Source of the DNA: Hymenobacter aerilatus
GTDB lineage: Bacteria; Bacteroidota; Bacteroidia; Cytophagales; Hymenobacteraceae
Length of the DNA: 64,000 nucleotides
NCBI RefSeq assembly: GCF_022921095.1
Contig: NZ_CP095053.1
Location: 3,142,501 to 3,206,500 of the forward strand
Direction of reading: 5' to 3'
In this document: in pieces, positions 17,200-27,865 of the stretch
Layout of the letters: each line of letters begins with the position of its first letter
Numbering within the stretch: the stretch's first letter is position 1
Position numbers and translations under genes: made by a program
Notes under the pieces: model-generated
The model's input: only the letters and a program-made list of their open reading frames with translations
What the model was told of the DNA's origin: nothing
Database searches by the model: none

Positions 17200-18006
17200 C
17201 TACCTGATGAGAGCCGTTGGGGAATAGCCAAACTGCTTTTTGAAAGCGTAGGAGAAATGCGCCAGATTCTCGAAGCCTACCTCTAGGTACAGCTCCACGG
17301 GCTTTTTCTTCTTTTCCGCCAGCTGATAATGAGCCAGTGCTAGTCTTTTCTGCGTCAGCCAGCGCTGCGGACTCACCTGAAAGGCCTTTTTAAAATCTCG
17401 CTTAAAGGTAGTAAGACTGCGGCCCGTTAGGTAGCTAAACTTGGCTAAGGGCATATTGAACATATAGTGCGCCTCCATAAACTCAACCAGATTCAGCTTG
17501 CCGGGCTCGCGGAAGTCGGCTAGCACCTCATCACTTCGTATATCGAGGCTGCGCAGAACCTCCACCACTTCGGCTATTTTCGCGGCAAGCAGCTTTTCTG
17601 GTAAGCGCTGCTCCAACTCTAAGTAGGGCATTAGAGAAGCGAAGACGCTCTGCAACAGCGGACTCCGTGGAAAAAGCAGCAAGTTGGCGGCCGCAGGCCG
17701 GGTAGGTTTTGGGGTATGGTGCTCGTAATACGCCTGTACCAGGGGGGTAGGCAGTTTCAGAACGATGGCCCGATAGGCGGCCCCGTCTTTCGGGTATTTG
17801 AGTAGGGTAGCTGGCTGGTTCCGGGGTAATAATACCGTATCACCCGCTACACAGTGGAGCGTGCGAGCAGCCTGCACCACCTTCAACTTACCTGCCACCA
17901 CACCAACTAGCACGTTTTCCTCGAAGGTTTTCTCTCCCCCGTAGCGTTGGTCGCCGTTGCAGACCATTAACAGATCGACATAGTGATTTATCTGCTTCTC
18001 GTTCAT
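17200..18006 (-). CDS. AraC-family transcriptional regulator
   Basis: The 268-residue protein has an N-terminal cupin-like sensor region (about residues 20-110, with VAGDTVLLPRNQPATL as the barrel signature) and a C-terminal pair of helix-turn-helix motifs (about 170-268) ending in the conserved AraC signature, GFENLAHFSYAFKKQFGYSP. It should act as a ligand-responsive DNA-binding protein. The nearest target is the SDR gene downstream on the same strand; regulation of that gene is inference from position. The effector cannot be told from sequence. Confidence 0.9.
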   Translation of the reverse strand: MNEKQINHYVDLLMVCNGDQRYGGEKTFEENVLVGVVAGKLKVVQAARTLHCVAGDTVLLPRNQPATLLKYPKDGAAYRAIVLKLPTPLVQAYYEHHTPKPTRPAAANLLLFPRSPLLQSVFASLMPYLELEQRLPEKLLAAKIAEVVEVLRSLDIRSDEVLADFREPGKLNLVEFMEAHYMFNMPLAKFSYLTGRSLTTFKRDFKKAFQVSPQRWLTQKRLALAHYQLAEKKKKPVELYLEVGFENLAHFSYAFKKQFGYSPTALIR

Positions 18007-18372
18007 ACTAGATAGAAAAAAACTACGGTTGCCTACCTGTCAAACAGCTTGCGTTGGGTTGGAGAGCTAATCGACAATGCAAAAGTAGGTTCTATCGAAC
18101 GGCAGCACTTTGTTCAAAAGGCCAAATTTGCTTTGCTTAGAAGACCACGCATAACCACGACTGCCTTTCACATCTAAGTCATAGAAACAAGCTGGACGCC
18201 TTCTTCCACTCGTTTGCAACCTCTTAAAAACGGGAAAAGAGAAGTCATTTCTGCCATGGACTCCCACGCTAATTTGCGGCCTTCCGCAACCTGAATCGTT
18301 TCTGGCAGTAACGGTAGACATTCGACCAGCCCAAACCCAACCGTTTGGCTGGCGCCACGAGCTTTCTCCTGC
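18007..18372. other. Intergenic stretch between divergent genes
   Basis: About 366 bases separate the AraC gene (leftward) and the glycosidase gene (rightward). Apart from the -7-like box for the AraC gene at 18080-18087 I see nothing that I can support: no hairpin with a T run, no RNA gene, and no reading frame with family features. Confidence 0.5.
18080..18087 (-). promoter_or_regulatory. Candidate -7 box for the AraC gene
   Basis: On the leftward strand the bases read TACTTTTG, an exact TAnnTTTG match, about 75 bases upstream of the AraC ATG. No TTG is present at the usual -33 distance. Confidence 0.4.
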
Positions 18373-21006
18373 ATGACGCCCGAACAACAACGCCTGGCTG
18401 AGTCTGCCACCATTCCGTGGAAGAAATTCGGCCCCTACCTTACTGAGCGCCAATGGGGTACAGTACGCGAAGATTATAGCCCCGATGGCAATGCCTGGGA
18501 CTACATCACCCACGACATGGCCCGTAGCTACGCCTACCGCTGGGGCGAAGAAGGCCTCGGCGGCATCAGCGACGACAAGCAGCATCTGTGCTTTGCTGTG
18601 GGCCTATGGAACGGCCAAGATGAGATTCTGAAGGAACGCCTGTTCGGCCTCACCAACGGCGAGGGCAACCACGGCGAGGACGTGAAGGAGCTGTACTACT
18701 ACCTCGACAGCACTCCTACCCACTCCTACATGCGGATGCTTTACAAGTATCCGCAGCGGACGTTTCCATACCAGAAACTGCTGCGCAAAAACAAGCGCCG
18801 CACGCGCAAGCAGCCCGAATACGAGCTGCTCGACACGGGTATTTTTGACGACAGTCGCTACTTCGACGTGTTCATGGAATACGCCAAGGCCGGTCCGGAT
18901 GATCTACTGATACAGCTGACCATCCACAACCGTGGGCCGCGCAAAGCGCGCTTGCACGTGCTGCCACAGTTGTGGTTTCGCAATACCTGGGCCTGGGGTG
19001 AGGGCACTCCTACCCGCCCCCAGATGCGTACTCCCGCCCCCGGCACCGTGCAAGCCGACCACGAGGCGCTGGGCCGCTACCACTTCTACTGCGACCAGCA
19101 GCCCGACCTGCTCTTCTGCGACAACGACACCAACTACATCCGCCTGCAAGAGCCGCCCCGCGCGACGCGTTACTTCAAAGACGGCATCAACGAATACGTG
19201 GTGGATGGCGACCCTAGCGCTGTCAATCCGGCCAAGGTAGGCACCAAAGCGGCGGCCCACTATCGCCTTAGCCTCGATGCCGGCGCTTCCCAAACCGTAC
19301 GTGTGCGCCTGAGTCAGCCGGTCCATGAGGCGCCATTTGCGGAGTTCGACGACGTGTTTGCCCAGCGCCGACAGGAAGCCGATGAGTTTTACGATTGCGT
19401 GCAGGAGAGCGTAACGGACCCTGATGCGCGCAATATTCAGCGGCAGGCGTTTGCCGGTATGTTGTGGAGCAAGCAGTTTTATTACTACGATGTCACGACG
19501 TGGCTCGACGGGGAGCCGAACGGCCCGAAGTCGTCTATCCGCCGCCGCAAGGGCCGCAACGCCAACTGGCGCCACCTCTACAACGCCGACATCATCTCCA
19601 TGCCCGACAAGTGGGAATACCCCTGGTATGCGGCCTGGGACTCGGCTTTCCACTGCATTCCGCTGGCGATGGTCGACGCCGACTTTGCCAAACAGCAGTT
19701 GCGCCTGTTCACCAAAGACTGGTACATGCACCCCAACGGCCAATTGCCCGCCTACGAGTGGAACCTCGCCGATGTGAACCCACCCGTGCACGCCTGGGCC
19801 ACGTGGCGCGTGTATCAGATGGACAAGAAGCTGCGCGGCCACGGCGACCTGCAATTCCTGGAAGCTGTCTTTCACAAGCTCACGCTCAACTTCACGTGGT
19901 GGGTGAACCGCAAGGACAAAAGCGAACGGAACATCTTTGAGGGTGGCTTCTTGGGGCTGGATAATATTGGGGTGTTCGACCGCTCGGCTCCCCTACCCAC
20001 CGGCGGCCACATCGAGCAATCAGACGGCACCAGCTGGATGGCCATGTTTGCCCTCAACCTGATGCGCATGGCCCTGGAGCTGGCCGGTACCAACGCTGTG
20101 TATCAAGAAATTGCCGGCAAGTTCTTTGAGCACTTCCTCTACATTGCGGACGCCATGACCCGCGGTGGCGACGGCCGCTTCGACCTCTGGGACGACGACG
20201 ACCAGTTCTATTACGACGTGCTGCGCACCCCCGACGACGAGCGTACCATCCTGAAGGTGCGTTCCATTGTGGGCCTGATTCCGTTGTTTGCCGTGGAAGT
20301 TATCGATCAGGAGTTGCTGGATACGGTGCCCGAGTTTACGGCCCGCGCCACGTGGCTGCTCGAAAACCGCCCTCACCTGGCCAAACTGGTTTCTCATTGG
20401 CAGGAGCCGGGTAGGGCGGCGCGGCACAAACTGTCGTTGTTGCGGCGCGAGCGGCTGAGCCACGTGCTGCGCCGCATGCTCGACGAAACGGAGTTCTTGG
20501 CGCCTCACGGCATCCGGGCGTTGTCGCGCTACCACTTAGAGCACCCGTACGTGTTCAGCACCGACGAAGACGACTTTGAGGTGAGCTATATCCCCGGCGA
20601 GGCCGAATCCAGCATGTTTGGGGGAAATAGCAACTGGCGCGGCCCCATCTGGTTCCCCATCAACTTCTTGATCATCGAGTCGTTGCAGCGGTTCTATGCG
20701 TACTACGGCGACTCGTTCACCATTGAGTATCCTACCGGCTCGGGACAGGAGTGCACATTGCGCGAAGTAGCCCTGGCTCTCTCCGACCGCCTCACGAGCC
20801 TGCTCCGCAAAGATGAGCAGGGTAGGCGCCCGGCCTTCGGCAACGACGAGCTGCTGCAAACCGACCCGCATTTTAAAGACTACCTACTCTTTCACGAGTA
20901 TTTCCACGGCGACGACGGCCATGGCCTGGGCACCAGCCACCAAACCGGCTGGACTGGCCTAATAGCCAAGCTACTGAGCCTACCCAGCGGAGGCGCTGCG
21001 TTTTAG
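18373..21006 (+). CDS. GH63-like glycosidase (MGH1-type catalytic domain)
   Basis: An 877-residue protein without a signal peptide, so probably cytoplasmic. The first 330 residues form a beta-rich region ([21 protein letters not shown]), and the rest looks like an (alpha/alpha)6 barrel, with [22 protein letters not shown] in the middle and [25 protein letters not shown] near the end. In GH63 enzymes the general acid is an Asp in a W-D-x-A/S-F type motif and the general base is a late Glu, so the Asp of AAWDSAF and a Glu of GEAESS are candidates. It should hydrolyse an alpha-glucosidic or mannosyl bond in a small sugar or glycerate conjugate; the substrate is not known. A terminator follows. 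Confidence 0.82.
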   Translation: MTPEQQRLAESATIPWKKFGPYLTERQWGTVREDYSPDGNAWDYITHDMARSYAYRWGEEGLGGISDDKQHLCFAVGLWNGQDEILKERLFGLTNGEGNHGEDVKELYYYLDSTPTHSYMRMLYKYPQRTFPYQKLLRKNKRRTRKQPEYELLDTGIFDDSRYFDVFMEYAKAGPDDLLIQLTIHNRGPRKARLHVLPQLWFRNTWAWGEGTPTRPQMRTPAPGTVQADHEALGRYHFYCDQQPDLLFCDNDTNYIRLQEPPRATRYFKDGINEYVVDGDPSAVNPAKVGTKAAAHYRLSLDAGASQTVRVRLSQPVHEAPFAEFDDVFAQRRQEADEFYDCVQESVTDPDARNIQRQAFAGMLWSKQFYYYDVTTWLDGEPNGPKSSIRRRKGRNANWRHLYNADIISMPDKWEYPWYAAWDSAFHCIPLAMVDADFAKQQLRLFTKDWYMHPNGQLPAYEWNLADVNPPVHAWATWRVYQMDKKLRGHGDLQFLEAVFHKLTLNFTWWVNRKDKSERNIFEGGFLGLDNIGVFDRSAPLPTGGHIEQSDGTSWMAMFALNLMRMALELAGTNAVYQEIAGKFFEHFLYIADAMTRGGDGRFDLWDDDDQFYYDVLRTPDDERTILKVRSIVGLIPLFAVEVIDQELLDTVPEFTARATWLLENRPHLAKLVSHWQEPGRAARHKLSLLRRERLSHVLRRMLDETEFLAPHGIRALSRYHLEHPYVFSTDEDDFEVSYIPGEAESSMFGGNSNWRGPIWFPINFLIIESLQRFYAYYGDSFTIEYPTGSGQECTLREVALALSDRLTSLLRKDEQGRRPAFGNDELLQTDPHFKDYLLFHEYFHGDDGHGLGTSHQTGWTGLIAKLLSLPSGGAAF

Positions 21007-21024
21007 CAGCTCATCCTCACGCAC

Positions 21025-21060
21025 AGGCCCCGTTTCTCACCAGAGAGGCGGGGCTTTGTG
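21025..21060 (+). terminator. Hairpin terminator after the glycosidase gene
   Basis: The arms GGCCCCG..CTC and GAGAGGCGGGGCT, followed by TTTGTG, form a GC-rich hairpin just after the stop codon at 21006 and before the converging sigma-factor gene, so it may serve both strands. Confidence 0.6.
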
Positions 21061-21067
21061 TTATTTC

Positions 21068-21658
21068 CTACCCCCGGTGCGCGCTCAGCAAGAGCAGTAG
21101 CAGCCATACGCCATCTTTCCACGTCAGCCTCAGATGCTGCAACGCCGCGGTAATTTGGTTTTCGACGGTCCGTTTGGAAATACTCAGCCGGGTGGCAATT
21201 TCATGGTTGGAAAGCTGCTGCAACCGACTGAGCACAAATATCTCGCGGCAGCGAGCGGGTAGCTGACTCAGGTACGTGAGTAAGCTCGCTTCTATGTCGT
21301 GGTGCGAAAACTGCTCGTCGGCACTATTGCGGCTGGTGGCAGTGGCCAGCGTTTCGCACTGCTCGCTGTAGTGTAGCGGAATAGCGCGAGCGGCGCGCAC
21401 GTGCCGAAACACTTGGTAACGCGTGGCGGCCGTGAGGTAGGGTAAGAAGGCGTCAATCTGTAGTTTGTCGCGCTTCTGCCACAGGGTCAGAAAAATATCG
21501 TGCACTATCTCTGTGCACGCCTCCCGGTCTTTCACTGTGGCAAACGCCAGCGCAAACAGCCGTGCCCAGTACCGATCAAACAGGGCCACAAAAGCCTGTT
21601 CGTCGTCGCGACGAATGGCTTCCCACAGCGCAAAATCAGTTGGTTGGTTCGACGCCAT
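21068..21658 (-). CDS. ECF-type RNA polymerase sigma factor (FecI-like)
   Basis: The 196-residue protein has only regions 2 and 4 of sigma-70. Region 2 spans about residues 25-90 (AFVALFDRYWARLFALAFATVKDREACTEIVHDIF), and region 4 about 125-180 (LLTYLSQLPARCREIFVLSRLQQLSNHEIATRLSISKRTVENQI, with the recognition helix at the end). In Bacteroidetes such genes sit beside FecR and SusC/SusD genes and switch them on when substrate is bound. Here it is divergent from the FecR gene, 138 bases away, which fits that scheme. The C-terminal tail (VWLLLLLLSAHRG) is hydrophobic, as in some family members. Confidence 0.92.
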   Translation of the reverse strand: MASNQPTDFALWEAIRRDDEQAFVALFDRYWARLFALAFATVKDREACTEIVHDIFLTLWQKRDKLQIDAFLPYLTAATRYQVFRHVRAARAIPLHYSEQCETLATATSRNSADEQFSHHDIEASLLTYLSQLPARCREIFVLSRLQQLSNHEIATRLSISKRTVENQITAALQHLRLTWKDGVWLLLLLLSAHRG

Positions 21659-21796
21659 CCCTTGTTTTTACTAACGTGTACCAGTACTCAAATTATCGAT
21701 TTATTATTAAAACAAAAAATTATTGATTTTTTTCATCGGTTTATGTGTGTCCTGTTGCGGAATTGACACTATACTCTTAGAAAGCATTCCGTGGTT

Positions 21797-22942
21797 ATGT
21801 CAGACGAGGAATTCAACATCCTGTACGAAAAACACGTGGCTGGCACCTGCACCGCCGCCGAGCAGCAGCGTCTGGATGCCTACCTGGCTACCCTGGAAAC
21901 ATCTACCGAATTGCCGTGGGACGAGGCCACTATGGGCAACCAGACCGCAACCCGACGCGCCCTTCTCGACCAGTTGACGGCCAGCCGGCAACCCGTGCGG
22001 GCCATCACGCCACGGTGGCAATGGTGGTCGATGGCGGCCGTGGTGGCGCTGTTGCTACTCGCAACCGGCCTGTACCGCTGGCAGCAACGCCCGGTCAATC
22101 CAGTAGCAACCGCGTCACCTACCACACCACGCCCCGCACCCGACTTCGCGCCCGGCCGCAACCAAGCCACACTCATGCTAGCCGACGGCTCCACCATTCG
22201 CCTCGACGACGCCCAAAACGGCATAGTGGCCCAACAAGGCGGCACCACTGTGCAAAAAACGCAGGCCGGCGCGTTGCGCTACGATGCAAACAGCCAACGC
22301 GCTGCCGCCCAATTTAATACCGTAACAACGCCACGTGGTGGCCAGTACCAACTGGTGCTCCCCGATGGCAGCCGCGTCTGGTTGAATGCTGCTTCGTCAC
22401 TGCGGTTTCCTACTGCCTTTGCGGGTCAGGAACGCCGGGTAGAGCTAACCGGCGAAGCGTATTTTGAAGTGGCCAAGAATGCCAAGCAGCCCTTCAAGGT
22501 AGGGGTAGGCGCCACCGAGGTAACTGTATTGGGCACCCACTTCAACGTGATGGCCTACCCCGACGAGCCCGCCTTGACCACTACCCTGCTGGAAGGCGCC
22601 GTGCGCGTGAGCAACGGCCCGCACCAAGCCGTGCTGCACCCCGGCCAGCAAGCCCGGCAACAGGCCAGCGGGGCCTTGGCCGTGGCTGCTGTCGATCCAC
22701 AGCACGCCGTGGCCTGGAAAAACGGCTACTTCGTGTTCAACGATGAGTCCATTGAAAGCATCATGCGCCAGGTTTCCCGCTGGTATGATGTGGACGTTGA
22801 GTATCAAGGAAAAATGGCGGGCAAGGACTTCAACGGTACCGTTTCCCGCTTCCAGAGTGCCTCCCAAGTGCTTCAATTGCTGGAGCTAACAGGAGCCGTG
22901 CATTTCAAAACGCAGAACAACCGCATCACCGTGCTACCCTAG
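21797..22942 (+). CDS. FecR-family anti-sigma factor
   Basis: A 381-residue inner-membrane signalling protein. ATG 21797 is preferred to a GTG two codons earlier. The cytoplasmic N-terminal part (about residues 1-74, with a helix starting EEFNILYEKHVAGTCT) should bind the sigma factor. One TM helix follows (WWSMAAVVALLLLATGLY, about 76-94), then a periplasmic FecR domain (RGGQYQLVLPDGSRVWLNAASSLRFP region) and a C-terminal domain of the type paired with FecR in Bacteroidetes (ESIMRQVSRWYDVDVEYQGKMA). It would relay the substrate-bound state of the SusC-like transporter downstream to the sigma factor at 21068. Confidence 0.93.
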   Translation: MSDEEFNILYEKHVAGTCTAAEQQRLDAYLATLETSTELPWDEATMGNQTATRRALLDQLTASRQPVRAITPRWQWWSMAAVVALLLLATGLYRWQQRPVNPVATASPTTPRPAPDFAPGRNQATLMLADGSTIRLDDAQNGIVAQQGGTTVQKTQAGALRYDANSQRAAAQFNTVTTPRGGQYQLVLPDGSRVWLNAASSLRFPTAFAGQERRVELTGEAYFEVAKNAKQPFKVGVGATEVTVLGTHFNVMAYPDEPALTTTLLEGAVRVSNGPHQAVLHPGQQARQQASGALAVAAVDPQHAVAWKNGYFVFNDESIESIMRQVSRWYDVDVEYQGKMAGKDFNGTVSRFQSASQVLQLLELTGAVHFKTQNNRITVLP

Positions 22943-23068
22943 CCTGTTGGCCCCGGCAGCACCTGGTTTGCTACGGCTACCCGCTCTTGCCGGGAGCGGC
23001 CTGCTGCGCAGCATTGTTTTCGAATTTTTACCGCCGCCTTCTACCCTTCACACCTACTCCAAAACCGC

Positions 23069-26000
23069 ATGACAAAACTCTTTACTCCACTGCCGGGCAC
23101 CCTACGCTTGCCCCTAAAGCCCACCGTGGCGGCGCTGCTGGCCCTGTCGTTGCAGGTGCACGCGGCCGGCTTTGCGCAGACGATTACGCTGACGGAGAAA
23201 AACGCGCCCTTGGACCGTGTGCTCCGGGATATTCAGCGACAAAGCAGCTACACGTTTCTCTACAACACCCAGATGGTGCGCGCCGCCCGACCCGTGACCC
23301 TGAGCGTGCGCAACGCCCCCTTGGAACAAGTGTTGGCGCAGGTGATGGCCGAGCAAGCACTGACGTACACCATTAGCGGCAACTCCATTATTATCAAGCC
23401 AAAAGAAGCCACGACGACGCGTCGCCCGACCCCACCCGCCACTGTTATAGGCATCGTAACAGATGCCGACGGCAACCCACTGCCGGGCGTGACCATCCGG
23501 GTGAAGAATACGCAGCTGGGCACAGCTACCGACGTGAATGGCCACTACCAGATTCGGGTAGACGATGCCGATGAGGCCGTGCTGGTTTTCAGCTTTATCG
23601 GCTACGAGCCGCAGGAAATTCGGGTGGCGGGGCAAAGTAGCATTGCGGTGCGGCTGCTGCCGGCGCAGAATAACCTGAACGATGTGGTAGTAGTGGGCTA
23701 CGGTACCACCACCCAGCGCAACAACACGGGCGCCGTGAGCACCATCACCAGCGAAACCATTGCCGAGCAACCCGTATCGAACCCCTTGCAGGCCTTGCAG
23801 GGGCGGCTGGCGGGGGTGCAGGTAACGCCCGCTACGGGCTTCGGGGGGGCAGCCATGAACGTGCGCATCCGCGGCAACAACTCTTTGCTGGCCGGCAACG
23901 ACCCGCTGTACGTGGTGGACGGCGTGCCCTACCCTGCCAACGGCCTCAACAACTTCTCGGCCTTCGGGGCCTTTGCCCAAAATGGTAGCTACGACAGCCC
24001 CCTCAATAGCATCAATCCTGCTGATATCCTGCGCATTGATATTCTGAAAGATGCCGATGCCACGGCCATTTACGGCTCGCGCGGCGCCAACGGCGTAGTG
24101 CTGATTACGACCCGCAAGGGGAGCACCGGCAAGGGCAAGCTCGATGTGAACGTGTACTCCGGGGCCGGCAAGGCTACCCGCCTGCTCGACATGATGAACA
24201 CCGAGCAGTACCTAGCTATGCGGCGCGAGGGTTTTGCCAACGACAACATTACCCCTACCCCCAGCAACGCCCCCGACCTCACCACCTTCGACCAAACAGC
24301 CTACACCGACTGGCAGAAAAAGCTGCTGGGCGGCACGGCCTCGGTAACGGACGCGGAAGCCAGCTTCTCGGCGGGCACAGCCCAAACCAAGTTTGCCCTG
24401 AGCGGTGGCTACCGCCACGAAGGCACCATCTACCCCGGCAACTACGGGGTAGACCGCGCCAATGGCCGTCTCACCGTGAGCCATTCTTCTCTGAACAACC
24501 GGGTAGGAGTTGATGCCACGGTAGGCTATGTGAATACGGTGAATAAGCTGGCTACCACCGATTTCACTACCCTTATCACACTGCCGCCCAACTACAACCC
24601 CTATAATGCCGACGGCACGTTGTATTGGGTATCTGGCATTGATAACCCCTACGCTTACCTGCAACGCGGTATTCGCAACACCAGCCGCAACCTGCTCAGC
24701 AACGTGGCTTTCCGGTTGCAGATTCTAGACGGGCTGAGCTTTAAGACCAGCGTAGGCCTCAACCGCCTGACCATGGACCAGTTCAGCCCACGGCCGGCTT
24801 CATCGGTGAGTACGCTGTCGAGCGCGCGGGTGGCTAGTGCGGAGTTCGGAACGGGCTCTACCACTACTTACCTGGCCGAGCCGCAGCTGGACTATGTGCG
24901 CCAGCTGGGCGGCGGCAGCTTGCAGGCCCTGGTAGGCGGCACGTTTCAGCAAACTGCCGACGTGCGCCAGTACATCTACGCCACCGATTATGTGTCGGAC
25001 GCGGCGCTGTCAAATATCACCCTGGCTAACACCAAAACCTACTACAACGACGACGCCTACAAGTACCGCTACGGTTCCCTGTTTGGGCGCGTGACCTACA
25101 ACTGGAAAGGCAAGTATATCCTGAACGGCACCTTCCGTCGCGACGGCTCCTCGAAATTTGGACCCAACAACCGCTTCGGCAACTTTGGGGCGGGCGGCGC
25201 GGCCTGGGTATTCTCGGAGGAGTCGTTTGTGAAAGACGGGTTGCCGTTCCTGAGCTTCGGCAAGCTGCGCGGCAGCTACGGCGTGACCGGCAACGACCAG
25301 AGCGCCGGCTACTACGACTACCTCTCTACCTTCCGCTCCACGGGGCGCCTCACCTATGGCTCGTTGGTAGGCCTGGTGCCCAGTCGCCTGGGCAACCCAG
25401 ACTACCGCTGGGAAACCGTGCGCAAGCTGGATGTGGCTCTGGAACTGGGCTTCTTGGATAACCGCTTGCTGCTCACGGCTGACTACTACCGTAGCATCTC
25501 CACTGATCAGCTGGTGGGCTTCATCACCCCTACCCAAACGGGCTTCTCATCCATTACGGCCAACCTGCCAGCCAAGGTGCTGAACCAGGGCCTGGAGCTG
25601 ACACTGAACACGACGAACGTGCAAGGCAAGGATTTCACCTGGTCTTCGGCCCTGAACCTAACTGTACCAGAAAACAAGCTGCTGGAGTATCCCAACTTGG
25701 AGGGCTCCAGCTACGCTCGCCAGTTCATTGTTGGGCAGCCTACCACCATCACCAAGGGCTTCGATTATGAAGGCGTAAACCCTGAAACTGGCCTGGCCAC
25801 CGGCGGCTATGTGAGCCCCGCCGGCGTGTTTACGGGCAGCTACAATACCACCACTGTAGTCTTAAACCAGGGCTACCCCAAGTTCTATGGCGGCCTGAAC
25901 AATAGCCTGCAATACAAAGGGTTCACGCTGGATTTCTTCCTGCAATTCACCAAGCAAACGGCTCGCAACTACGTACCCTATGCGCCGCCCGGTCAGGGCC

Positions 26001-26350
26001 TCAGCAACGCCCCTACCTGGCTGCTCGACCGGTGGCGGCAACCCGGCGACGTGGCTGGATATCCGCGCGCCACGGCTACGTTCGGCACGGCCTACAACAC
26101 CTTTTTCAACTACACTAACTCGAAAGAGGCTTATGGTGACGCGTCGTTTCTGCGTCTGAAAACGCTGGCTCTCAGCTACCGCGTGCCCCAGCCGGTGGCG
26201 CAAAAGCTGCACTTGCAAAACCTACGGGTATATGCGCAGGGTCAAAACCTGCTGACCATTACCAACTACCGCGGCTTCGACCCCGAAGTGCCCGGCTTGG
26301 TGCTGCCCCCCATGCGCCTGCTCACTGGCGGTATTCAGTTCGCTTTGTAA
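23069..26350 (+). CDS. SusC/RagA-family TonB-linked outer membrane transporter with STN domain
   Basis: 1093 residues. After a signal region come an STN domain (about 40-115, TLTEKNAPLDRVLRDIQRQS), a carboxypeptidase-D-like beta sandwich (GIVTDADGNPLPGVTIRVKN), a TonB plug (SNPLQALQGRLAGVQVTPATG, with DATAIYGSRGANGVVLITT) and a long beta-barrel ending in the aromatic GGIQFAL. The STN domain is the mark of transporters that signal through a FecR protein, matching the two genes upstream. With its SusD partner 21 bases downstream it should import a nutrient too large for porins. The ligand is not evident. Confidence 0.95.
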   Translation: MTKLFTPLPGTLRLPLKPTVAALLALSLQVHAAGFAQTITLTEKNAPLDRVLRDIQRQSSYTFLYNTQMVRAARPVTLSVRNAPLEQVLAQVMAEQALTYTISGNSIIIKPKEATTTRRPTPPATVIGIVTDADGNPLPGVTIRVKNTQLGTATDVNGHYQIRVDDADEAVLVFSFIGYEPQEIRVAGQSSIAVRLLPAQNNLNDVVVVGYGTTTQRNNTGAVSTITSETIAEQPVSNPLQALQGRLAGVQVTPATGFGGAAMNVRIRGNNSLLAGNDPLYVVDGVPYPANGLNNFSAFGAFAQNGSYDSPLNSINPADILRIDILKDADATAIYGSRGANGVVLITTRKGSTGKGKLDVNVYSGAGKATRLLDMMNTEQYLAMRREGFANDNITPTPSNAPDLTTFDQTAYTDWQKKLLGGTASVTDAEASFSAGTAQTKFALSGGYRHEGTIYPGNYGVDRANGRLTVSHSSLNNRVGVDATVGYVNTVNKLATTDFTTLITLPPNYNPYNADGTLYWVSGIDNPYAYLQRGIRNTSRNLLSNVAFRLQILDGLSFKTSVGLNRLTMDQFSPRPASSVSTLSSARVASAEFGTGSTTTYLAEPQLDYVRQLGGGSLQALVGGTFQQTADVRQYIYATDYVSDAALSNITLANTKTYYNDDAYKYRYGSLFGRVTYNWKGKYILNGTFRRDGSSKFGPNNRFGNFGAGGAAWVFSEESFVKDGLPFLSFGKLRGSYGVTGNDQSAGYYDYLSTFRSTGRLTYGSLVGLVPSRLGNPDYRWETVRKLDVALELGFLDNRLLLTADYYRSISTDQLVGFITPTQTGFSSITANLPAKVLNQGLELTLNTTNVQGKDFTWSSALNLTVPENKLLEYPNLEGSSYARQFIVGQPTTITKGFDYEGVNPETGLATGGYVSPAGVFTGSYNTTTVVLNQGYPKFYGGLNNSLQYKGFTLDFFLQFTKQTARNYVPYAPPGQGLSNAPTWLLDRWRQPGDVAGYPRATATFGTAYNTFFNYTNSKEAYGDASFLRLKTLALSYRVPQPVAQKLHLQNLRVYAQGQNLLTITNYRGFDPEVPGLVLPPMRLLTGGIQFAL

Positions 26351-26371
26351 CCCTTTGCTTGACTTGCCACG

Positions 26372-27784
26372 ATGAAATTCTATACCCGCTTTTCTGCTCG
26401 CCTGCTGCCCGCTGCCATCGTTTTACTGCTTGCCACTACTAGTTGCGAGAGTTTTCTGGACGTGGGGCCGCCGCCTACTCAGGTAGACGCCGCTACTGTC
26501 TTCACCACCGATGCCTCGGCCACCGGTGCTATGCTGGGCGTGTATTCGGGGCTGAACAGCACCGGCACTTCCGGCATCACTAACAACGCTGGCCTTTCTA
26601 CCTTTCTGGGACTGGCTGCCGACGAGCTAACCTACGCCAATGCCCAGTACGACCAGTACCGCCTGAATAACGTCAGCCCGGTGAATGGCACCGTAGACTT
26701 CTTCTGGGGCCAGACCTACACGTCTATCTACCAGCTGAATACCATTGTAGACGGCTTGCAGAATAACACTACCGTGACGCCGGCCCTACGCAACCAGCTG
26801 CTAGGTGAGGCGCGGTTTCTCCGGGCGTTTCTGTACTTCCACCTCGCCAATCTGTTCGGCGACGTACCCCTGGTGCTCACCACCGATTATCGGGTGGCCG
26901 GCCAGTTGGGCCGCACGCCCAAAACCGAAGTATACGCCCAGGTGCTTGCTGACTTGCTGGAAGCGCAGAAGCTGCTGGTGCCCGCCTACCCTGTTGCCAA
27001 CGAGCGGACGCGGGTAAACCAGGCTGCCGCCACGGCCTTGCTGGCACGCGTGTACCTCTACCAGCAAAATTGGGCTGCCGCCGAAGCGCAGGCCACGGCC
27101 GTTATCAACCAAACTTCTGTGTATCAGTTGGTAGCGCCGGCTACTACATTTTTAGCGGGCAGTCAGGAAGCTATCTGGCAATTGCGCCGAGGCGGTTCTA
27201 TCTCGGCCAACACCTACGAGGGACAGTATTTTATTCCGGCTAGTCTCACGGTAGCCCCCACGGCCACCTACCTGCTCACCAACCAAGTGTACGCTGCCTT
27301 CGTCGAAAACGATGTGCGCCGCAGCACCTGGACCAACTCCTACACTCTGGCCGGTACCACCTACCGCTACCCCTTCAAGTACAAGCAGCGCGTAGCCACG
27401 ACGGGCGGCGCCGCCGCCACCGAGCACAGCCAGGTGCTGCGCCTAGCCGAGCAATACCTGATTCGGGCTGAGGCGCGGGCGCGGCAGGGAAAAAGCGCCG
27501 ACGCCGTGGCCGACCTAAACGCTGTGCGGGCGCGGGCATCGGCTACACCGCTGGCCGCTACTCTCAGCAGTAACGACCTGTTGTTGGCAGTGGAAAACGA
27601 GCGTCTGCGTGAGCTGTTCGCCGAGTGGGGTCACCGTTGGTTTGACCTGATTCGGACGGGTAGGGCCGCCGCGGTGCTACCCGCCGTGAAAGGCCAGCCC
27701 TGGGACCCCAACGATGCCGTGTGGCCCATCCCGAACCCACAACTGCTTGCCAACCCTAATCTGACACAAAATGCTGGTTATTAA
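26372..27784 (+). CDS. SusD/RagB-family nutrient-binding lipoprotein
   Basis: A 470-residue surface lipoprotein. The signal peptide ends in ATTSC, with the lipid-anchored Cys at residue 25, followed by ESFLDVGPPPTQVDAATVFTT, the usual SusD start. TPR-like helices are visible (EARFLRAFLYFHLANLFGDVPLV; TALLARVYLYQQNWAAAEAQA), and the C-terminal part has RELFAEWGHRWFDLIRTGRAAAVLP and ends NPNLTQNAGY, both typical of the family. It caps the SusC barrel and binds the substrate. The TlpA-like gene follows 81 bases later with no terminator between them. Confidence 0.95.
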   Translation: MKFYTRFSARLLPAAIVLLLATTSCESFLDVGPPPTQVDAATVFTTDASATGAMLGVYSGLNSTGTSGITNNAGLSTFLGLAADELTYANAQYDQYRLNNVSPVNGTVDFFWGQTYTSIYQLNTIVDGLQNNTTVTPALRNQLLGEARFLRAFLYFHLANLFGDVPLVLTTDYRVAGQLGRTPKTEVYAQVLADLLEAQKLLVPAYPVANERTRVNQAAATALLARVYLYQQNWAAAEAQATAVINQTSVYQLVAPATTFLAGSQEAIWQLRRGGSISANTYEGQYFIPASLTVAPTATYLLTNQVYAAFVENDVRRSTWTNSYTLAGTTYRYPFKYKQRVATTGGAAATEHSQVLRLAEQYLIRAEARARQGKSADAVADLNAVRARASATPLAATLSSNDLLLAVENERLRELFAEWGHRWFDLIRTGRAAAVLPAVKGQPWDPNDAVWPIPNPQLLANPNLTQNAGY

Positions 27785-27865
27785 CAGCTAAACCTCGTCG
27801 CATTTCGTGCTCGAATGGCTACCTGGGCTGCTTTCCTTTTCAACTACTCTCTAACTTCTTTCTGT

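Noticed and set aside
18067-18585. Open leftward frame across the start of the glycosidase gene
   Set aside because: It overlaps the glycosidase on the opposite strand and shows no motif; the upstream part is ordinary gap sequence.
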